Source: JAAYRQ01 sp035647815 (GTDB taxonomy: Bacteria > Bacillota > Syntrophomonadia > Syntrophomonadales > Syntrophomonadaceae). From it: DNA of 28,097 nucleotides. Location: positions 1-28,097 of the forward strand of contig DASRMR010000052.1 in the NCBI GenBank assembly GCA_035647815.1. The letters are read 5' to 3'. Numbering within the stretch: the stretch's first letter is position 1; each line of letters opens with the position of its first letter. Positions 1-6,322 of the stretch are shown in pieces. A program made the position numbers and the translations under genes. The notes under the pieces are model-generated. The model worked only from the letters and a program-made list of their open reading frames with translations, was not told the DNA's origin and did no database searches.

Positions 1-142
1 ATTCCTAGTAGGAATGGATGTAAATTCCCATTTCGCCACATTATTAGCTATACTAGTAGGTATGGGAATATACGGAATACTGCTTATTATAATAAAAGAA
101 TTTGATATGAATATGATAAAACGGATATTCAAAGGTGTGTAA
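1..142 (+). CDS. C-terminus of a flippase-like membrane protein (partial)
   Basis: An open frame enters from the left edge (codons from base 2) and ends at TAA 140-142, giving 46 residues: a hydrophobic stretch (about residues 12-34, FATLLAILVGMGIYG onward) and a short basic tail ending IKRIFKGV. This is what the last membrane helix and tail of a 12-14 TM exporter look like. The position just before mazG is where B. subtilis has yabM, a polysaccharide-biosynthesis (MurJ/SpoVB-like) flippase, so that is the likely identity. This rests mainly on gene order because too little sequence is present for a family motif. Confidence 0.5.
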   Translation, partial: FLVGMDVNSHFATLLAILVGMGIYGILLIIIKEFDMNMIKRIFKGV

Positions 143-180
143 TAGACGCAGACTAGCGCGGACTGTTTATGACTTCTCGC

Positions 181-550
181 GGAGGGGGGAATTTTAACAC
201 AGATTTACGCAGACCCTCCGGGCACTGAATTTCACAGATTTTTTCTTTTGTTTGTATGACCTTCGGTCATGATGTGTCGCGGGGACGGGGTTGTTGTCAC
301 CTTTTAGGATGTATGACCTGCTGTGTCGCGGGGACGGGGTTGTTGTCACCTTTTAGGATGTATGACCTGCGGTCATTAGTGAGTGATTAAGAGATGGGGA
401 GTTTGGTAGTACCGTATTAGTGAACACCAACGGACACCAGACGCGCCCAAGGCGCGTCTAAAAGAACCCGTTCGCCTCAGCGAACAACATAAGAAAAAAT
501 CAGTGTTAATCATAAATATCCGTGCAAATCCGTGTTAAAATTCCCCCTCC
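181..550. repeat. Structured dispersed repeat element, copy 1
   Basis: This fills most of the 446-base gene-free gap 143-588. The ends are inverted repeats: GGAGGGGGGAATTTTAACAC at 181-200 against GTGTTAAAATTCCCCCTCC at about 532-550, with similarity continuing inward (CACTGATTTTTTCTT-type arms near 225-250 and 490-515). The interior holds hairpins ATGACC-ttc-GGTCAT (256-270) and ATGACC-tgc-GGTCAT (362-376), a GC-rich 20-mer TGTCGCGGGGACGGGGTTGT at 275-294 and 324-343, a stem AGACGCGCC/GGCGCGTCT (439-459) and a stem GTTCGC/GCGAAC (469-484). A second copy lies at 20908-21144. No ORF is present, so if mobile it must be moved in trans. Confidence 0.85.
273..370 (+). repeat. Perfect 49-bp tandem duplication inside element copy 1
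   Basis: Bases 273-321 and 322-370 are identical over 49 bp. Each unit carries the GC-rich 20-mer followed by TGTCACCTTTTAGGATG and half of the ATGACC hairpin. Copy 2 of the element (20908-21144) has a single unit, so this is a local expansion. Confidence 0.95.
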
Positions 551-588
551 TGCAAGTCGTGTTAAACAGATTCTGGAGGTAAGTAGCT

Positions 589-1335
589 ATGCAAAAGTTA
601 CAAGATGTGATGGACAAGCTTTTAGGTGAAAATGGGTGCCCTTGGGATCGTGAGCAGACTCATGAAACATTAACTCGTCATGTGATAGAAGAAACTTATG
701 AGGTAGTGGAAGCAATACAAGAGGGTGATATGGACAAGCTCAGGGAAGAACTAGGAGATTTATTATTCCAGGTCGTATTCCATGCCGCTTTAGCTGAACG
801 AGAAGGACATTTTAACTTAGATGATGTAATTCATACTATTAGTGAAAAAATGATAAATAGGCATCCTCATGTGTTCGGTGACATGGATCTTAAAACCAGT
901 GATGATGTTATGGAAAAATGGGAAGGTTTCAAGAAGCAGGAAGGGAAAAAACACCTACTAGAGGGGATTCCTAAATTTTTACCAGCATTATTAAGATCTT
1001 TGAAGATGCAAGAAAAGGCGGCCCAGGTTGGGTTTGATTGGCCTGAAGTAGATGGTGCTATTGATAAATTCAAGGAAGAAGTAGAAGAGTTTAAGGCTGC
1101 TTCGACTGAGGAAAACCTGAAAGAAGAAATAGGTGACATGTTTTTTGCTTTAGCTAATATAGCACGCATAAGGAATATAGATCCCGAAGAAGCCTTACAA
1201 CTGAGCAATGATAAGTTTGCCCGCAGGTTCAATTATATTGAAGAAAAGGTGAAGAGTAATAGTTTAGAATTTACGGATTATAAACTAGAAGAATTAGACA
1301 ATATATGGGATGAAGCTAAGTTGAAAGGTTTATAA
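589..1335 (+). CDS. mazG: Nucleoside triphosphate pyrophosphohydrolase MazG
   Basis: MazG-family enzymes hydrolyse (d)NTPs to NMP and pyrophosphate, clearing aberrant nucleotides. The 248-residue protein opens with the family signature NGCPWDREQTHETL (residues 15-28), then EETYEVVEAI (34-43) and EELGDLLFQVVFHA (53-66), the acidic ExxE metal-binding helices. A second MazG repeat follows in the C-terminal half (EEVEEF, EEIGDMFFALANIARI). Length matches stand-alone E. coli MazG (about 263 aa). The B. subtilis orthologue YabN carries an extra N-terminal tetrapyrrole-methylase domain, which is absent here: upstream is only repeat DNA. Start ATG 589 has GGAGGT about 10 nt upstream. Confidence 0.95.
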   Translation: MQKLQDVMDKLLGENGCPWDREQTHETLTRHVIEETYEVVEAIQEGDMDKLREELGDLLFQVVFHAALAEREGHFNLDDVIHTISEKMINRHPHVFGDMDLKTSDDVMEKWEGFKKQEGKKHLLEGIPKFLPALLRSLKMQEKAAQVGFDWPEVDGAIDKFKEEVEEFKAASTEENLKEEIGDMFFALANIARIRNIDPEEALQLSNDKFARRFNYIEEKVKSNSLEFTDYKLEELDNIWDEAKLKGL

Positions 1336-1444
1336 ACTTCAAGGAAGCTAGTTTTATTTGATAAATCTATCAGCAGAAAGCAGGAAAAAACATATTGGCA
1401 GCGAATAGCCATTATATACCATATCTTAATAAGGAGTGGATATT

Positions 1445-1717
1445 ATGAATAAAACAGAATTAATTAGTGAAGTAGCATCTAAAACGGGGATGACAAAAAA
1501 GGATATAGAAAAAGTTGTCGCAGCCTTTTTTAGTACAGTAGAAGGTGTTCTTACAGAAGGAGAAAAAGTACAGATTATTGGTTTTGGAACATTTGAAGTT
1601 AGAGATAGAAAAGCCCGTAAAGGAAGGAATCCCCAAACAGGAGAAGAGATCATGATTGCTGCTACCAGAGTTCCCGCATTTAAAGCTGGTAAAGCATTGA
1701 AGGAAGCAGTTATTTAA
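1445..1717 (+). CDS. hup: DNA-binding protein HU
   Basis: HU is a small dimeric nucleoid protein that bends DNA. The 90-residue product has the expected family length, an N-terminal helical dimerisation part (MNKTELISEVASKTGMTKKD) and the beta-arm region with IIGFGTFEVRDRKARKGRNP and TGEEIMIAATRVPAFKAGKA. ATG 1445 is chosen because AAGGAG (1431-1436) lies 8 nt upstream; an in-frame GTG at 1436 overlaps that ribosome site and can be dismissed. rqcP starts 3 bases after the stop, so the two are very likely cotranscribed. The mazG - hup - rqcP order is common in Clostridia. Confidence 0.96.
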   Translation: MNKTELISEVASKTGMTKKDIEKVVAAFFSTVEGVLTEGEKVQIIGFGTFEVRDRKARKGRNPQTGEEIMIAATRVPAFKAGKALKEAVI

Positions 1718-1720
1718 TCT

Positions 1721-1963
1721 ATGCGATTAGACAAATATCTTAAAGTATCTCGAATAATTAAACGACGAACTACTGCACGAGACTTTGCGGCAAATGAACG
1801 TGTATTAGTAAATGGTCGGGTAGCCAAACCTTCAACACCTGTAGACATAGGTGATGTGATAACAGTAAAATTAGGGGAGAGAACAAATTCTTATGAGGTT
1901 TTAGAGCTTAGGGAGCATATCAAAGCTACAGAAGCTAAAAATTTATATCGAATTATAGAATAA
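1721..1963 (+). CDS. rqcP: S4-domain RNA-binding protein RqcP (YabO/Hsp15 type)
   Basis: This 80-residue protein consists almost wholly of an S4 RNA-binding domain: MRLDKYLKVSRIIKRRTTA, then RVLVNGRVAKPSTPVDIGDVITVKLG. In Firmicutes RqcP works with RqcH on obstructed 50S subunits, holding the peptidyl-tRNA during alanine tailing in ribosome quality control. The family assignment is seen in the sequence; the role is family knowledge. It follows hup by 3 bases with no good ribosome site of its own, which suggests translational coupling. A strong terminator follows at once (1966-2007). Confidence 0.93.
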   Translation: MRLDKYLKVSRIIKRRTTARDFAANERVLVNGRVAKPSTPVDIGDVITVKLGERTNSYEVLELREHIKATEAKNLYRIIE

Positions 1964-1965
1964 AC

Positions 1966-2007
1966 AAAACCGTCCAGAATATGTCAGAATCTGGACGGTT
2001 TTTCTTT
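1966..2007 (+). terminator. Intrinsic terminator after hup-rqcP
   Basis: The stem AAAACCGTCCAGA / TCTGGACGGTTTT (1966-1978 with 1990-2002) closes an 11-nt loop and is followed by T-rich TTTCTTT. It separates hup-rqcP from the sporulation genes yabP-yabQ. Confidence 0.9.
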
Positions 2008-2028
2008 CCCTTATAATAGTTTTTACTG

Positions 2029-2058
2029 TCATAAAGTTAACCCTTTTAAGCATATTAA
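2029..2058 (+). promoter_or_regulatory. Weak candidate SigE-type promoter for yabP-yabQ
   Basis: TCATAAA (2029-2035) and CATATTAA (2051-2058), 15 bp apart, resemble SigE consensus (KMATATT, CATACAMT) at about 5/7 and 5/8. The only further support is that yabP and yabQ are mother-cell genes in B. subtilis and that a terminator isolates them from upstream transcription. Confidence 0.25.
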
Positions 2059-2102
2059 TTTATATAAATCTTTGTTTAAGTATTGCAGAAGGGGGGATTA
2101 TT

Positions 2103-2372
2103 ATGGCAGAACATAATATTAACATTAGTAATCGTAGTAACATGGAGCTTACTGGAGTTAATCAAGTGAATACTTTTGATGAAGAAGTGATAGTTCTGGA
2201 AACATCATTAGGATATCTTTATATAATAGGGCAAAACTTGCATATAACTATGTTAAATCTAGAGGAAGGAAAAGTCGCTTTAGAAGGTTCTATTAATTCG
2301 ATAGAATACAAACCTCAAGGTGTTGACCTGAAAACCAAAAGCAAGAAGATATTAAGTCGTCTCCTAAAATAA
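2103..2372 (+). CDS. yabP: Sporulation protein YabP
   Basis: YabP is a small conserved protein needed for proper spore development, made in the mother cell in B. subtilis. The 89-residue product starts with the family's NRSNMELTGVNQVNTFDEEVI region (about residues 10-30) and continues ETSLGYLYIIGQNLHITMLNLEEGKVALEGSINSIEY, a beta-rich pattern shared with the related YqfC family. AAGGGGGG about 6 nt before ATG 2103 is a strong ribosome site. It is followed by yabQ, as in Bacillus. There are no membrane segments and no catalytic motif is known for the family. Confidence 0.92.
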   Translation: MAEHNINISNRSNMELTGVNQVNTFDEEVIVLETSLGYLYIIGQNLHITMLNLEEGKVALEGSINSIEYKPQGVDLKTKSKKILSRLLK

Positions 2373-2430
2373 AAAAGTCTTTGTAGATAATTTGTAGTAA
2401 TTAAGGCTAAATAAATAGGAGGTAAGACTA

Positions 2431-2859
2431 TTGTCTGATTTGCTTATCCAGATTCAAGCATTTTTCCTAACCTTAGTTCTAGGTATATTAGCCGGTTTCA
2501 TATTTCATTACTATCAGTTGACTATTAGAAAAGCTAAGGTAGGGAAATATCCCTTATATATCTTCGACTTCTTCTTGTGGATAATTATGATTTGCTTAGT
2601 GTTCTTTTGTATGCTGTGGATAAATCAAGGCGAAATGCGGACTTATGTTTTAATAGCCTTAGTTGCTGGTGTACTTATATATTATCGTAGTCTTTCTAAA
2701 TATTTAAGGAATTTAGCCGAAGTTGGTGCAGATTTCACTTTAAACATTATTAAAACAATATTTAAGATAATTAAGCTACCAATTATAAAGCTTGCCCCCT
2801 TTATAAAGCGACTTATCACTAAGCCGCCTACTCCTCCTGCTGATAGTGATGAAGAATAA
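2431..2859 (+). CDS. yabQ: Spore cortex biosynthesis protein YabQ
   Basis: YabQ is an integral membrane protein required for spore cortex formation. The 142-residue product has hydrophobic segments at about residues 5-27, 42-64 and 70-87, then a basic amphipathic stretch and a proline/acid tail (KPPTPPADSDEE). The start is TTG 2431 with a perfect AGGAGGT (2417-2423) 7 nt upstream. It lies 58 bp after yabP and probably shares its transcript. Assignment rests on membrane topology, length and the yabP-yabQ-divIC order; the sequence itself is weakly conserved in this family. Confidence 0.85.
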   Translation: MSDLLIQIQAFFLTLVLGILAGFIFHYYQLTIRKAKVGKYPLYIFDFFLWIIMICLVFFCMLWINQGEMRTYVLIALVAGVLIYYRSLSKYLRNLAEVGADFTLNIIKTIFKIIKLPIIKLAPFIKRLITKPPTPPADSDEE

Positions 2860-2925
2860 TAAATTTATTGATGCAGGACTTTACAAATTTCTAACGAATA
2901 TTTAAACTGTAGTTATGTAGATAAC

Positions 2926-2957
2926 TTGTCCACAAATTGTGGATATCTTGTGGATAA
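2926..2957. promoter_or_regulatory. Cluster of three DnaA-box-like 9-mers
   Basis: TTGTCCACA (2926-2934, + strand), TGTGGATAT (2938-2946, reverse of ATATCCACA) and TGTGGATAA (2949-2957, reverse of the perfect box TTATCCACA) sit in 32 bp. The first two face each other as an imperfect palindrome around 2936. The cluster ends 12 bp before the ATG of the small HTH gene at 2970, so a bound DnaA would cover its promoter or leader. Confidence 0.6.
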
Positions 2958-2969
2958 GGTGAAAAAGAG

Positions 2970-3197
2970 ATGAAAATAGAAATTAGGGGAGTAGAAAAAC
3001 TTAGCTTTCGGGAACGACAGGTAGTTGCACTTAAGGAAATGGGGAAATCTACCGAGGAGATAACCACAACCTTAAAAATTAGTGCCAGCACAGTTGCTAC
3101 CTTATATAATCGTGCTCGGAAAAAAGGATATGAAGTAGTAATAATACTCCCTGGTGATACTTTAGGTATTTTTAATGGGGAGGATAGTAATGATTAA
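2970..3197 (+). CDS. Small helix-turn-helix protein (sigma region 4 / LuxR-like), function unknown
   Basis: The 75-residue protein is largely one HTH: LSFRERQVVALKEMGKSTEE (about residues 11-30) followed by a recognition-helix pattern ISASTVATLYNRARKKG. The RERQVVAL...G.S..EI...L.IS..TV pattern resembles sigma-70 region 4 and LuxR C-terminal domains. A short beta-like tail follows (YEVVIILPGDTLGIFN). There is no receiver or ligand domain, so it could be an adaptor, a small repressor or a remnant. ATG 2970 follows AAGGTG by 8 nt, and its end overlaps divIC by 8 nt (ATGATTAA, 3190-3197), implying translational coupling with a cell-division gene. B. subtilis has nothing at this position that I know of. 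Confidence 0.75.
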   Translation: MKIEIRGVEKLSFRERQVVALKEMGKSTEEITTTLKISASTVATLYNRARKKGYEVVIILPGDTLGIFNGEDSND

Positions 3198-3471
3198 TAA
3201 AAAGCCTTTTAAATTAGCAGTAATAACTTTAGTATGTGTATGTTTAATGGTAGCTATAATTCCTAGGGCTAAGAACATCTTGGAACTATCACAACGTAAA
3301 GCCAATCTTGAACAGCAAAAAGTTTTACTAATAGAGAAAAACGAGAAGTTGACTATGCAGTTTAAAAATGCTGAATCAATAGAAAACATGGAAAGAATTG
3401 CACGAGAACAGTTAGGTATGGTAAAAGAAGGTGAACAGATCATTATGTCCGTAATACCTAAAAACAACTAG
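3190..3471 (+). CDS. divIC: Septum formation initiator DivIC/FtsB family
   Basis: DivIC is a bitopic division protein that forms the FtsL-DivIB-DivIC (FtsQLB-like) complex at the septum. The 93-residue product shows the family layout: a short cytoplasmic N-terminus (MINKKPFK), one membrane helix (about residues 9-26), then a coiled coil (ELSQRKANLEQQKVLLIEKN through the NAESIENMERIAREQLGMVKEGE signature). ATG 3190 is preferred over ATG 3175 because GGGGAGG (3177-3183) lies 6 nt upstream of it and overlaps the other. It overlaps the preceding HTH gene by 8 nt. FtsB and DivIC are hard to separate by sequence; gene order favours DivIC. Confidence 0.9.
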   Translation: MINKKPFKLAVITLVCVCLMVAIIPRAKNILELSQRKANLEQQKVLLIEKNEKLTMQFKNAESIENMERIAREQLGMVKEGEQIIMSVIPKNN

Positions 3472-3490
3472 TTTTTAGGCGTTTTCTAGG

Positions 3491-3519
3491 TTGACTAGTT
3501 ACAAATCATATAATATAAT
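3491..3519 (+). promoter_or_regulatory. SigA-type promoter for the S1-domain gene
   Basis: TTGACT (3491-3496) and TATAAT (3514-3519) are separated by exactly 17 bp, a near-consensus vegetative promoter. Transcription would start near 3526, about 30 nt before the ATG at 3555. Confidence 0.75.
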
Positions 3520-3554
3520 GAAAGCAGTATAATTTGAGGGGGAACTTAGTTTTT

Positions 3555-4010
3555 ATGCCTACAGAACAAAAAAATATTGCTCCTGGTGAGATTATAGAAG
3601 GCAAGGTCCAAGGTATTACTACATTTGGTGCTTTCATTGAGTTGGGAGAAGGATCAGTTGGACTTGTGCATATCTCAGAAATTGCAGACACCTATGTTAA
3701 GGATGTAAAGGACTTTATTCAAGAAGGTGAAACAGTAAAAGTAAAAGTATTAAATGTAGCGGGCAAGAAAATTGGCCTATCTATAAAACAAGTCAAATCA
3801 CCAGTGGCGTCTCCACCAAGGAGCCCAAGGCCTGCAAGGCCTGCTCATCGGAGTGGTGGAGGCTCGTATGATTCAAATCGTAATTCTAATCGACAGGCAA
3901 CACCAGTTAGCTTAGATGACAAAATAACTAAATTTTTAAAGGAAAGCGAAGAAAGAATGCAGCCCCTTAAAAATAGGATGGAACCAAAAAAAAGAAATAG
4001 ATATAGCTAA
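3555..4010 (+). CDS. yabR: S1-domain RNA-binding protein (YabR/GSP13 type)
   Basis: A single S1 RNA-binding domain spans about residues 9-75: GEIIEGKVQGITTFGAFIEL, EGSVGLVHISEIADTYVKDV, and VKVLNVAGKKIGLSIKQV. It is followed by a basic Pro/Arg/Ser/Gly-rich linker (SPRPARPAHRSGGGS) and a charged C-terminal helix. YabR-type proteins bind RNA or ribosomes, but the exact role is unsettled. ATG 3555 (151 aa) is taken as the start with GAGGGGG 12 nt upstream, a rather long spacing; an in-frame TTG at 3534 overlaps that purine tract. It has its own promoter (3491-3519) and terminator (4015-4045), so it appears to be monocistronic. Confidence 0.9.
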   Translation: MPTEQKNIAPGEIIEGKVQGITTFGAFIELGEGSVGLVHISEIADTYVKDVKDFIQEGETVKVKVLNVAGKKIGLSIKQVKSPVASPPRSPRPARPAHRSGGGSYDSNRNSNRQATPVSLDDKITKFLKESEERMQPLKNRMEPKKRNRYS

Positions 4011-4014
4011 ACCA

Positions 4015-4045
4015 AAAAAAGCACTTTGTAATGAAGTGCTTTTTC
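4015..4045 (+). terminator. Intrinsic terminator after yabR
   Basis: AAAAAAGCACTT pairs with AAGTGCTTTTT around the 7-nt loop TGTAATG (4027-4033), ending in a T tract. Confidence 0.9.
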
Positions 4046-4113
4046 TTTGTCTAAATATAAGCTTAGGTGTATTTATAAAAGTTAAAGGTAGCTTTTAATG
4101 AAAGGGGCTTATT

Positions 4114-4974
4114 ATGAGATATGGCGTAATTGATATAGGGACTAACTCCTGCCGCTTGCTAATTGCTGATCTGAAAGCAGAGCAGATATTCCCTGTTTAC
4201 CGCGCACTAAAGACTAACCGTTTTAGCTTAGGCATGAAAAATAATTCATTTATAACTGATGAAATGATTACTAGAACTTGTCAGTGTTTAGATGAATTTA
4301 AAAATATAATTGCAGAGCACGAAGTAGATAGTTATAAAGTTATTGCTACTAGTGCAGTCAGAGAGGCTGAAAATAAAGCGGAGTTTATCCGATTGGTAAA
4401 AAAAAGATGTAATATTTACATAGAAGTAATTACTGGGGAAGAAGAAGCATATTTAAGTTATATAGGAGTAAAAAATGGTTTAGGTTTAAAAACTTCTCCA
4501 TTAGTGGTTGATTTAGGTGGGGGCAGTACTGAAGTAATATTTGAACAAGATTTTATTCAATCTTTACCTGTAGGGGCAGTTCGAGTACAAGAAATGAACA
4601 TGTCAAAACACGATATTAGTCAAGCTTTAAAACCATTGCTGGGGAAAAAGGATGAATTTATTGATAATCATTTAGTTTTTGTAGGGGGTACTGCTACTAG
4701 TGCAGTTGCGATTAAGTTTGCTTTAGAAGTATATAGTTCTAAATTTGTACATGGAAAAATATTGACTAGGCAGGAATTAGCGGACTTATTTAATAGCTTA
4801 GAAAAAATGCCACTATCAATTAGAAAAAGCTTGCCCGGCTTACACCCAGAGCGAGCAGATATAATAAATGATGGAATTCTTATTATTCTTATGATTATGG
4901 ATATATACAATAAGCAAGAAATGATAGTTTGTGAAAGCGATTTGATGGAAGGAATAATTCTTTCGGGTTTTTGA
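4114..4974 (+). CDS. Ppx/GppA family phosphatase (short form)
   Basis: Members hydrolyse polyphosphate and/or pppGpp using an actin-like ATPase fold. The 286-residue protein carries the phosphate-1 motif VIDIGTNSCRLLIADL (residues 5-20), the catalytic acidic stretch VITGEEEAYLSYIGV (about 107-121) and the phosphate-2 motif VVDLGGGSTEVIF (131-143), plus FVGGTATSAVAI. It stops after the two actin-like domains and lacks the C-terminal HD-type domain of long E. coli Ppx/GppA, as many Firmicute paralogues do. Substrate preference cannot be read from sequence. AAAGGGG lies 6 nt before ATG 4114. It sits between two terminator-bounded units. Confidence 0.88.
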   Translation: MRYGVIDIGTNSCRLLIADLKAEQIFPVYRALKTNRFSLGMKNNSFITDEMITRTCQCLDEFKNIIAEHEVDSYKVIATSAVREAENKAEFIRLVKKRCNIYIEVITGEEEAYLSYIGVKNGLGLKTSPLVVDLGGGSTEVIFEQDFIQSLPVGAVRVQEMNMSKHDISQALKPLLGKKDEFIDNHLVFVGGTATSAVAIKFALEVYSSKFVHGKILTRQELADLFNSLEKMPLSIRKSLPGLHPERADIINDGILIILMIMDIYNKQEMIVCESDLMEGIILSGF

Positions 4975-5057
4975 TTCCAAACAAAGAAAATCGAGTTAGA
5001 ACTGCATTTTATTACGAAAACACTCAAAATCCATAACTTTTATTTATACCCCCACAT

Positions 5058-5082
5058 AAATTGCAGGAATCGAGCAATTTTT
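5058..5082 (+). terminator. Possible weak terminator after the Ppx/GppA gene
   Basis: AAATTGC (5058-5064) pairs with GCAATTT (5074-5080) over a 9-nt loop, followed by a short T tract (5078-5082). The stem is AT-rich and short, so confidence is low. The region 4975-5272 contains no gene. Confidence 0.35.
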
Positions 5083-5136
5083 ATAGTATAAGTTCTATAT
5101 AAAGAGAGTTTTATTAATCCACATTTATATGGGGAC

Positions 5137-5169
5137 AAATTCAAGCAATTAATTTAATTGCTTGAATTT
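5137..5169 (+). repeat. Perfect 14-bp stem-loop in the focA leader
   Basis: AAATTCAAGCAATT (5137-5150) and AATTGCTTGAATTT (5156-5169) form an uninterrupted 14-bp stem with the 5-nt loop AATTT. It lies about 100 nt before the channel gene. It is not followed by a proper U tract, so an operator or leader structure is as likely as a terminator. Confidence 0.7.
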
Positions 5170-5272
5170 TAATGGCTTAATTTGCTTGGATGGCTAATAG
5201 GCCTCGACAAGGAAGGGGGACTTTTTTTAAAACAAGTTTCACAAATAATTATTTCTAAGGAGTGTGAATGGA

Positions 5273-6127
5273 ATGAATTTTCTAACCCCAGCTGAAATAG
5301 CAGTTTCAGCTTGTAATGCGGGTAAGGCAAAAACAGAAATGCCGATTTTTAAAATGATTGTCTTGGGGATCTTGGCAGGTGCTTATATTGGTTTTGGGGC
5401 TAACTTAGCGACTAAGATTGGAGCAACTCCAGATGCTGATACTGCTATAGGTGTATTCCTATTTGGAGCAGTCTTCTCAGTTGGCTTAATGTTGGTAGTT
5501 ATAGCGGGGGCAGAACTTTTTACAGGAAATAATATGGCTTGTATGCTTTCTGTTATTAATGGACAATCAACTTGGGGTGGATTACTTAAGAACTGGGTCG
5601 TAGTTTGGATATCTAACTTTGCTGGTTCACTTTTATTAGTATTTATTATATTTTACGGTATGTATTGGGTAGCAACTGATCCGGTCACTGGTGCAGTGGG
5701 ACTCAGTGCTATGGGGGCAAAAGCGGTAGGAATCGCAACCGGTAAGTTATCATTAACTTGGAGTTCAGCTTTCTTGCGTGGTATTTGTTGTAACTGGTTA
5801 GTATGTCTTGCGGTTTGGATGGCTTTTGCAGCGAAAGATATAGTTGGCAAGATCTTCGGTATATTCTTCCCCATTATGGCTTTCGTATCTAGTGGTTTTG
5901 AACATAGTGTTGCTAACATGTTCTTTATTCCAATGGGAATGAAAGTAGCTAATGCAGCTCCAGCAGCTGCAGCAGCAAATGTAGGAATGGCTCCTGAAGC
6001 TATATCCTCTTTCTATTCATATGGACATCTTATGACGGCAAACTTAATTCCGGTAACTTTAGGCAATATCGTAGGTGGAGCGATATTTGTAGGATGTTTT
6101 TACTGGATAGCTTATATTAGAAAATAA
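5273..6127 (+). CDS. Formate/nitrite transporter (FocA/NirC family)
   Basis: FNT proteins are pentameric aquaporin-like channels for formate, nitrite or hydrosulfide. The 284-residue product has six membrane segments and the family signatures AGAELFTGNNMACML (omega-loop region), the NWLVCLAVWMA motif after FLRGICC, and GFEHSVANMFFIPMGM with the central conserved histidine. ATG 5273 with AAGGAG (5257-5262) 10 nt upstream is chosen over GTG 5264, which directly abuts that site. It stands alone between a long leader and a strong terminator (6211-6238), with no pyruvate formate-lyase or dehydrogenase gene nearby. Formate is the likeliest substrate in an anaerobe, but nitrite or HS- cannot be excluded. 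Confidence 0.93.
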   Translation: MNFLTPAEIAVSACNAGKAKTEMPIFKMIVLGILAGAYIGFGANLATKIGATPDADTAIGVFLFGAVFSVGLMLVVIAGAELFTGNNMACMLSVINGQSTWGGLLKNWVVVWISNFAGSLLLVFIIFYGMYWVATDPVTGAVGLSAMGAKAVGIATGKLSLTWSSAFLRGICCNWLVCLAVWMAFAAKDIVGKIFGIFFPIMAFVSSGFEHSVANMFFIPMGMKVANAAPAAAAANVGMAPEAISSFYSYGHLMTANLIPVTLGNIVGGAIFVGCFYWIAYIRK

Positions 6128-6210
6128 CTTACATTTGGTAATTAAAACTCTTTCCTAACTTTGAAGGTATGTCGAGGTAGTCCCATATAAATAAAATACA
6201 GATTTAGCTT

Positions 6211-6238
6211 AGGGATCACTATGTGGTCTCTTTTTTTT
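6211..6238 (+). terminator. Intrinsic terminator after the FNT channel gene
   Basis: AGGGATCAC (6211-6219) pairs with GTGGTCTCT (6223-6231) including two G-U pairs, with loop TAT, followed by eight Ts (6231-6238). Confidence 0.9.
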
Positions 6239-6322
6239 ATCTTTTTGTAGAAGTTTTATAGAAACTGTTTATTGGGGAATCTATATGACCGAATTTTGGA
6301 GGAATGTTATAAAAAGACCCCC

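Noticed and set aside
273..370. CRISPR array
   Set aside because: There are only two adjacent 49-bp identical units with no spacers and no cas genes; it is a tandem duplication.
3466..3500. AACTAGT/ACTAGTT inverted repeat after divIC as terminator
   Set aside because: The loop is over 20 nt, no T tract follows, and the right arm overlaps the TTGACT of the yabR promoter.
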